Shown piece by piece: positions 30,999-36,137 of a DNA stretch of 36,137 bases. Each line of letters begins with the position of its first letter. The first letter of the stretch is position 1. The stretch is from the NCBI GenBank assembly GCA_015486845.1, contig WFQU01000056.1:1-36137 (forward strand), given 5' to 3'. Made by a program: the position numbers and the translations under genes. This DNA is from Anaerolineae bacterium (GTDB lineage Bacteria > Chloroflexota > Anaerolineae > JAADDB01). A model generated the notes under the pieces. The model was not told where the DNA came from. It did not search any database and saw only the letters and a list, made by a program, of their open reading frames with translations.

Positions 30999-32534
30999 TT
31001 AAGGCAATTTAGAGAGAATATTGATCGAAGTTTGATTCAGAAAATTCACTACGATCGTTGGGTAAAGACCAACAATGACCATAATGATCACCAGCGGCCA
31101 CATGGTTACCTTTTCATAGGGTTCCACATCGGTGAGCTTGTTGCCCCAGCGTTCCTCGTCGAATTGGCCTAAGAATACACTTTGGACAATACGCCATAGG
31201 ATGTAAGCCGCCGTTAAAATGACGCCTAAGACACCAACGATGGCCCAAATACGGACGATATCAAAAGCGCCTCGGAAGACGAAGAACTCAGCCCAAAAGC
31301 CGGCTAAACCGGGCAAACCGAGGGAAGCTAGTGCTGTAACCAGGAAAAGACCGTAGTAGTACGGTGTTTTGCCGCTCAAGCCACCAAACACGCCCAAATC
31401 ACGGGTGTGTGCGCGCTCGTAAATAATACCGACTAAGAAGAACAAGCCACCTGTGATGATGCCATGGTTGAACATCTGCAATGCCGCGCCGTTCAACGCG
31501 ATGGCGGCGCTATTGGCATTGGCAACTATGGCACCAGGACGCATAGAAGCCACCGCAGCGCCTATGCCTAACAGCACATATCCCATGTGACTCACCGACG
31601 AGTAAGCGATCAGTCGTTTCAAGTCATCTTGGGCAATACAGACAAAAGCGCCATATACAATACTAATGACACCCAGTGCAACGACTAACATGGACCATTT
31701 AATGAATGCTTGCGGCAGAATGGGCAATAAAATACGCAAATATCCGAAAGCCCCCAGTTTCAACATGACGCCAGCTAACATAACTGAGCCGGCCGTGGGG
31801 GCTTCGGTGTGGGCGTCAGGCAACCAGGTGTGGAATGGCCATGCAGGCAATTTAATCGTGAAGCCTAAGAATATACCGAAGAAGACGATACTGCCTAACA
31901 CAATATCACCCTGGAAAGGGTGGAGCTTTGATAATTCGACAATGTCAAATGTGCCACTCTTTAAATAAAGAGCGATAAAAGCCAATAACATAGCCACTGA
32001 ACCGGTCAGCGTGTATAGGAAGAACTTGATCGAAGCGTAAAGTCGATTCTTGCCGCCCCAAATACCGATGAGTAAGTACATGGGCACTAAACCGACTTCC
32101 CAGAACAGGTAAAAAAGCACCAGGTCCAAAGAAAGAAAAACGCCTAACATACCCATTTCCATAAACAGGAAAAGGAAGAAATACTCTTTTACCCGTTTGT
32201 GGATGACGCCTTTGGAATACCAGAGCGAAAGGGTCGTCAACAACGTGGTCAAGAAGACCATGACTAACCCCAAGCCATCGACGCCAATATGGAAGTGCAC
32301 GTTAATTTGTGGAATCCACAATATATTGACGCTGTAGGCAAAACCGGCGGCGAGCAGGTGATTGATGCCGTAGTCCCAGAGCAAATACGAAGTGAGTAAC
32401 AATGGCAACAAGCTCGACCAAATGGCGAAATTCTTAATTTGTTGTTCTTGCTCAGAGGGCAACAACAAAATTACTAATGATGCCAACAACGGCCAGAAAA
32501 GAATGATTGTGAGCATCCAAGCATTAAAACTCAT
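30999..32534 (-). CDS. nuoM: NADH-quinone oxidoreductase subunit M
   Basis: NuoM is the second antiporter-like, proton-pumping subunit of complex I. The 511-residue protein shows Glu146 in FYLFWEVGLVPMYLLIG and Lys228 in GFTIKLPAWPFHTWLPDAHTEAPTAGSVMLAG, the two key charged residues of the family. The C-terminal SLGLPGLAGFWAEFFVF segment is typical. ATG 32534 follows GGAGGA. The 124-bp gap to nuoL contains no gene or clear terminator, so the genes are probably co-transcribed. Confidence 0.97.
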   Translation of the reverse strand: MSFNAWMLTIILFWPLLASLVILLLPSEQEQQIKNFAIWSSLLPLLLTSYLLWDYGINHLLAAGFAYSVNILWIPQINVHFHIGVDGLGLVMVFLTTLLTTLSLWYSKGVIHKRVKEYFFLFLFMEMGMLGVFLSLDLVLFYLFWEVGLVPMYLLIGIWGGKNRLYASIKFFLYTLTGSVAMLLAFIALYLKSGTFDIVELSKLHPFQGDIVLGSIVFFGIFLGFTIKLPAWPFHTWLPDAHTEAPTAGSVMLAGVMLKLGAFGYLRILLPILPQAFIKWSMLVVALGVISIVYGAFVCIAQDDLKRLIAYSSVSHMGYVLLGIGAAVASMRPGAIVANANSAAIALNGAALQMFNHGIITGGLFFLVGIIYERAHTRDLGVFGGLSGKTPYYYGLFLVTALASLGLPGLAGFWAEFFVFRGAFDIVRIWAIVGVLGVILTAAYILWRIVQSVFLGQFDEERWGNKLTDVEPYEKVTMWPLVIIMVIVGLYPTIVVNFLNQTSINILSKLP

Positions 32535-32658
32535 GGAACGTCCTCCTGGAAATAATCCTTTTCAACGGATCATGATAATAATCTTAAACGGTTGCTGCTT
32601 AGCTTTCATCTATCATTACAGATTGGCATACGCTGAAAGCGGGCCAAAGTTTCTTCAA

Positions 32659-34776
32659 TCAAATTAAGAAAAGATCCAAACCGAGCAACACAACCAACGT
32701 CAGCATGATAGCAAAGAGATAGTTTTGCACTTGGCCCGTTTGAATTTGACGTGTCCATTCACCGAACCAATTGGAGATTGTGGCCATGCCGTTGACAATC
32801 CCTTCGATGATGATCTCGTCGAAGACGTAACGTAACCAGCGAGATACCAGCCGGACCAGGTAACCTACGCCGTTGACGATCCCGTCGATGACTACTTTAT
32901 CGAATAGTGCCAGCTCTCTTGCTAACCAGATGGTTAAAGCAATTATGGTGGCGTTATAGAACTCGTCTATCCAGTATTTATTGTGCAATAATGTCCACAG
33001 TGGCCCCAATGGCTCCTCTAACGGATCGGGGGCCCCGACTTTCATGGGATGCCAACCATAAAGCAGCCAGCCGAAGAAAATACCGCTCAAGACGACTGTG
33101 AAAGAAACCAGCAACGGTCCCCAAAGGAACGGTTCCGCCTCTACGTGTAGGCCTAAGTAGGTCATGTATGGCGCAATGAAATGGTGGAATGGGTTGTGCA
33201 CTAAAAGGCCTAAGCCGGGGAAGGCCGTCGGAATACCGAACCAGCCGCCGCCGATAGCCACGAGGGCAATAATCATCAACGGCGTGGTCATGGTGCCGGG
33301 GCTTTCGCTGACGTGTTCGGCCATGGCCGTGCGCGGCTGGCCGCAAAACGACATACAAATCTGGCGGGTGGTGTAAAAGGCGGTGAAGAACGCGGCGATG
33401 GCCAACGTCCAGAAAACAACGCTATGACCTGTTAGCCAGGCAGAGCCTAAAATGGCGTCTTTAGACCAAAAACCGGAGAAAAGCAGCGGAAAACCGGAAA
33501 GGGAAAGACCACCGGCAATAAAAGTCCATGCCGTTTTGGGCATCCGGTTCAACAAGCCGCCCATGAAGCGCATGTCATTGGGATCGAAAGGCAACCACAA
33601 TTTCTCTTCGTGGCCCTCGTGCAACAAATGATGGTGTGCGTGTTCCATGCCGTGAATCACAGAACCGGAAGCGAGGAAGAGCAGCGCTTTGAAAAAAGCG
33701 TGCATGAGCAAATGGAAAATAGCCGCGTAATAAGCACCAATGCCTAACGCGGCAAACATGTAGCCGAGCTGCGAAATGGTGGAATACGCCAGCACCCGTT
33801 TGATATCAAATTGTGCCACTGCGATGGTCGCGGCAAATAGGGCCGTGAATGCGCCAATAAAAGCAACAAAATGTAACGCTGCATTATCACCGTGAGCAAC
33901 GACGTAGAATAAAGGGAAAGTGCGCACGACCAGGAACACGCCGGCCGAAACCATCGTCGCAGCGTGGATTAAAGCGGACACCGGTGTGGGGCCTTCCATG
34001 GCATCCGGCAGCCAAACATGCAGCGGAAACTGGGCCGATTTGCCGATGGCCCCCCAAAAGATTAATATCGCCAAGACAACGGCCAACGGCACCGAGCCGG
34101 CAATGGGTACCATGACGTGAATATTAGCTAAATGCTCTAAATTGGCCTGGCTGAAAATATCACGGAAAGTTAAACTGCCACTGTAGGCAAACAACATGAC
34201 CATGCCGGCCATGAGAATGACATCGCCAACACGGGTTGTCAGGAATGCTTTCAAGCCGGCCTGATAAGCTGATTTCTTTTCGAACCAGAAGCCGATGAGC
34301 AAATAAGAACAAAGTCCCATGATTTCCCAGAAAATAAAGAACATGAGCAAATTATCTGAAATCACCAGGCCCAACATGCCGGTTGCAAAGAGTGCTAAAT
34401 AAGCGAAGAAGCGGCTGTAGCGTTTATCGCCTTCCATGTATCCCAACGAATAAATGGAAATCAGGGTGATCAAGGAAGGCACCATGATGAGCATCGCTGC
34501 TGACGGGATATCTACAATTAATCCGCCCTGGAAAACGGTTGTGCCGGTGGGGAACCACGGGAACGAAAGGATCAACGGATGCTTCACAAAATAATGAGGG
34601 CTCCAAATAGCAAGGGCAACAGCCAGCCACGACACCAGCCAGGATAAGAACATAGCAGCAATTTCGATGCCAGCGCTTACCTTTTTGTCCTGGTTTGTGA
34701 ATAAAATGATGGTCACAAAGGCCAAGAAAGGCAAGAGCGGAATTAACCATAGCAGTGTACGTACAGATTCATTCAT
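32659..34776 (-). CDS. nuoL: NADH-quinone oxidoreductase subunit L
   Basis: NuoL is the distal antiporter-like pump of complex I and carries the long lateral helix. The 705-residue protein has Glu151 in FIFWEIMGLCSYLLIGFWFEKKSAYQAG and Lys246 in GAIGKSAQFPLHVWLPDAMEGPTPVSALIHAATMVSAG. A His-rich loop (HGMEHAHHHLLHEGHEE) interrupts the antiporter-like core, a feature also seen in other NuoL proteins. The extra C-terminal region (after about residue 520) contains further helices and the amphipathic arm. ATG 34776 follows CGAGG. It follows nuoK after an 89-bp gap. Confidence 0.97.
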   Translation of the reverse strand: MNESVRTLLWLIPLLPFLAFVTIILFTNQDKKVSAGIEIAAMFLSWLVSWLAVALAIWSPHYFVKHPLILSFPWFPTGTTVFQGGLIVDIPSAAMLIMVPSLITLISIYSLGYMEGDKRYSRFFAYLALFATGMLGLVISDNLLMFFIFWEIMGLCSYLLIGFWFEKKSAYQAGLKAFLTTRVGDVILMAGMVMLFAYSGSLTFRDIFSQANLEHLANIHVMVPIAGSVPLAVVLAILIFWGAIGKSAQFPLHVWLPDAMEGPTPVSALIHAATMVSAGVFLVVRTFPLFYVVAHGDNAALHFVAFIGAFTALFAATIAVAQFDIKRVLAYSTISQLGYMFAALGIGAYYAAIFHLLMHAFFKALLFLASGSVIHGMEHAHHHLLHEGHEEKLWLPFDPNDMRFMGGLLNRMPKTAWTFIAGGLSLSGFPLLFSGFWSKDAILGSAWLTGHSVVFWTLAIAAFFTAFYTTRQICMSFCGQPRTAMAEHVSESPGTMTTPLMIIALVAIGGGWFGIPTAFPGLGLLVHNPFHHFIAPYMTYLGLHVEAEPFLWGPLLVSFTVVLSGIFFGWLLYGWHPMKVGAPDPLEEPLGPLWTLLHNKYWIDEFYNATIIALTIWLARELALFDKVVIDGIVNGVGYLVRLVSRWLRYVFDEIIIEGIVNGMATISNWFGEWTRQIQTGQVQNYLFAIMLTLVVLLGLDLFLI

Positions 34777-34865
34777 GCGATAACCTCGTTAAGTGTTTTA
34801 TAGCTGTGTGCAAACACCCGAAAGGCGTTTACAGACCGAAAAAATTCCTGGCTTAGCCTACTAAA

Positions 34866-35174
34866 TCAACCTTTCAGCAAATCCACCTCATCGACACTCA
34901 CCGTATCGCGACTGCGGTAAACGGCAATAACTAAAGCCAAGCCAACGGCGGCCTCTGCGGCAGCTACAGTAATAGCAATTATAGCAAAGACTTGTCCTGC
35001 CATCTCTTTCGGAGTCAGGTAACGCCAGAAGGCCAGGAAATTGATGTTTACGGCGTTGAGCATGAGTTCAATGCTCATCAAGATAGCAATAGCATTGCGC
35101 CGAGACAAAGCACCATAAAAACCGATCACAAAAAGCAGTGCCCCAACGACTAAATACCAGGAAAGAGGAATCAT
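34866..35174 (-). CDS. nuoK: NADH-quinone oxidoreductase subunit K
   Basis: NuoK is a three-helix MrpC-like subunit at the junction of the complex I membrane arm. The 102-residue protein has Glu36 in [18 protein letters not shown] and Glu74 in [12 protein letters not shown], the two buried glutamates of the family. ATG 35174 follows AAAGGG. It lies 18 nt after nuoJ, in the usual J-K-L-M-N order. Confidence 0.97.
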   Translation of the reverse strand: MIPLSWYLVVGALLFVIGFYGALSRRNAIAILMSIELMLNAVNINFLAFWRYLTPKEMAGQVFAIIAITVAAAEAAVGLALVIAVYRSRDTVSVDEVDLLKG

Positions 35175-35192
35175 AAGTTTACCCTTTCTTTC

Positions 35193-35693
35193 TCAGATTT
35201 CCCGTTCACGGGCGATGGCGATGGCACCGATCAAGGCCGCGAGCAACAAGACAGAAGCAATTTCAAAGGGCATAACAAACCGGCCCACCAAATCTTGTCC
35301 CAGCAACTGGATTGCGTTAGCCGGAACAGGGCCGACCGGCGTCGTTGGCCATTGCACCAAAGCAACGAGGAAATAGAGCAGAATAATAGCCAGTAGTAGC
35401 CCAGCTAATGCCACCCAACGATCCTGTTGGTTGTGGGGTGAAGTATGCTTGCCCATCATGCCTTTGCTTAACATGATGGCAAAAATAATCAGGATGGAAA
35501 TGGCTCCTATATATACCATTACCTGGACAACAGCCAAAAAGTCTGCTTCCAACAACACATACAAACTCGCTACGCCAAAAAACGACGCAACCAGATACAG
35601 CGCGCTGGAGAACAGGTTCGGATGGCGTACCACCAATAACGCTGTTACTAACGTAAACAGGCTTACGATGATAAAAATAGCTTGTGTAATCAT
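35193..35693 (-). CDS. nuoJ: NADH-quinone oxidoreductase subunit J
   Basis: NuoJ is a five-helix core subunit of the complex I membrane arm. The 166-residue protein has the key third helix VQVMVYIGAISILIIFAIML, including the region that changes between pi-bulge and alpha forms in known structures. I chose ATG 35693 because GAGGAG lies 8 nt upstream; ATG 35699 leaves only 2 nt. The upstream neighbours nuoH and nuoI are not present here; a composite repeat with its own leader precedes nuoJ, so this five-gene block seems to be separate from nuoA-I. Confidence 0.95.
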   Translation of the reverse strand: MITQAIFIIVSLFTLVTALLVVRHPNLFSSALYLVASFFGVASLYVLLEADFLAVVQVMVYIGAISILIIFAIMLSKGMMGKHTSPHNQQDRWVALAGLLLAIILLYFLVALVQWPTTPVGPVPANAIQLLGQDLVGRFVMPFEIASVLLLAALIGAIAIAREREI

Positions 35694-36137
35694 AAGCATT
35701 GCTCCTCTAGAAATAAAAATGGGACACAGATTAACGCAGACTGCGCACGCAGATAAAAAACAATAGTCCGGCGATTAGAAATCGCTGCTACAACTGCGAA
35801 ACCTGCCTGCGCAGGTTGCAGGCTAATCGCCGTAGGGCGATTTTGCTATTTTAGAAGTTCAACTTCTTCAAGAAGTTGAACTTCTAATCAAAGATAATCT
35901 CGCCTCCTTTTTCTTCTTCGAGGGCAGCGCCCTCGAGCTCCCGGCCGGGGAACCGTACGGTTCCCCGCCAACCCTTCCGAAAAGCGTTCCCCCGGCTAAG
36001 ACGGTAAAACGAATTAAATAGGTCATTGGTCGCTGCTTCGGCCAGCCGGTCGCACCGGTAATACGAATGATTTCTGTTCTCGGGCCTGGTTCACACGAGT
36101 GCATAGCATCAAACTGGTTCGAACTTGAGCCACCAAC
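35694..36137 (-). repeat. Composite intergenic repeat, copy V, upstream of nuoJ
   Basis: On the minus strand the modules run, from far to near: a perfect 20-bp palindrome GGGGAACCGTACGGTTCCCC (35947-35966), CGAGGGC/GCCCTCG hairpin (35919-35935), the perfect 33-bp palindrome (35853-35885), AATCGCC/GGCGATT (35825-35842), AACCTGC/GCAGGTT (35800-35817) and the TCTGCGT leader (35702-35768) ending in AGAGGAG before nuoJ. No nuoI or other gene is recognisable. One minus-strand frame is open from the window edge to about 35868 and could be the end of a gene, but its last part is repeat DNA. Confidence 0.8.
35853..35885. repeat. 33-bp perfect palindrome module, second exact copy
   Basis: Identical to the palindrome at 924-956 although about 35 kb away and beside a different set of modules. 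This indicates recent spread, gene conversion or selection on the sequence. Confidence 0.9.

Overview
The window looks like a chromosomal segment of an uncultured Chloroflexota bacterium, probably Anaerolineae-like. That is an inference from gene content: a TrpB2-type tryptophan synthase, cNMP-binding/bPH2 membrane proteins, a nuoJKLMN block, and extracellular solute-binding and VWA proteins without permeases. About seven genes have TTG starts (one of them ambiguous), and non-coding DNA is rich in short structured repeats. No rRNA, tRNA, CRISPR array, prophage or complete insertion sequence was seen.

Layout. 1-7192 (+): a small 4-TM protein, then a compact run of sulfite-oxidase-like protein, YjeF_N-like epimerase, uvrC and a 944-aa membrane protein with three cyclic-nucleotide-binding-like and two bPH2 domains. 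7519-9707 (-): orphan trpB2 and trxA. 10028-13346 (-): coiled-coil protein, DegV, tsaE, tsaB. 13581-21357 (-): PspA, two membrane-anchored solute-binding proteins (one fused to a VWA domain), a TM/coiled-coil protein, a LivJ-type lipoprotein, an Amidase_3 cell-wall amidase and an M19 dipeptidase. 21844-27608 (+): nitroreductase and recN, then a GT2/GT39 glycosyltransferase pair. 27644-29194 (-): murE. 29477-35693 (-): nuoN, M, L, K, J, the proton-pumping membrane arm of complex I, ending in a clear intrinsic terminator.

The most unusual feature is the intergenic DNA. A modular family of structured repeats recurs in both orientations: GC-rich hairpins, a 33-bp perfect palindrome, an AATCGCC hairpin, and a leader ending in a TTTTATTTTCAGAGGAG-like sequence. 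The leader lies immediately upstream of several unrelated genes (the 4-TM protein, trpB2, the nitroreductase, the GT39 protein, nuoJ) and appears to supply their ribosome-binding sites. A second family is a 120-140 bp MITE-like element with CTCAGCCCT terminal inverted repeats, present twice and oriented the same way relative to the downstream gene.

The best candidate for an undescribed protein system is PspA + solute-binding protein + solute-binding/VWA protein + TM/coiled-coil protein, an envelope-facing module with no transporter permease. The three-cNBD/two-bPH2 protein is a second candidate. Functions are assigned from motifs read by eye; no database search was possible.
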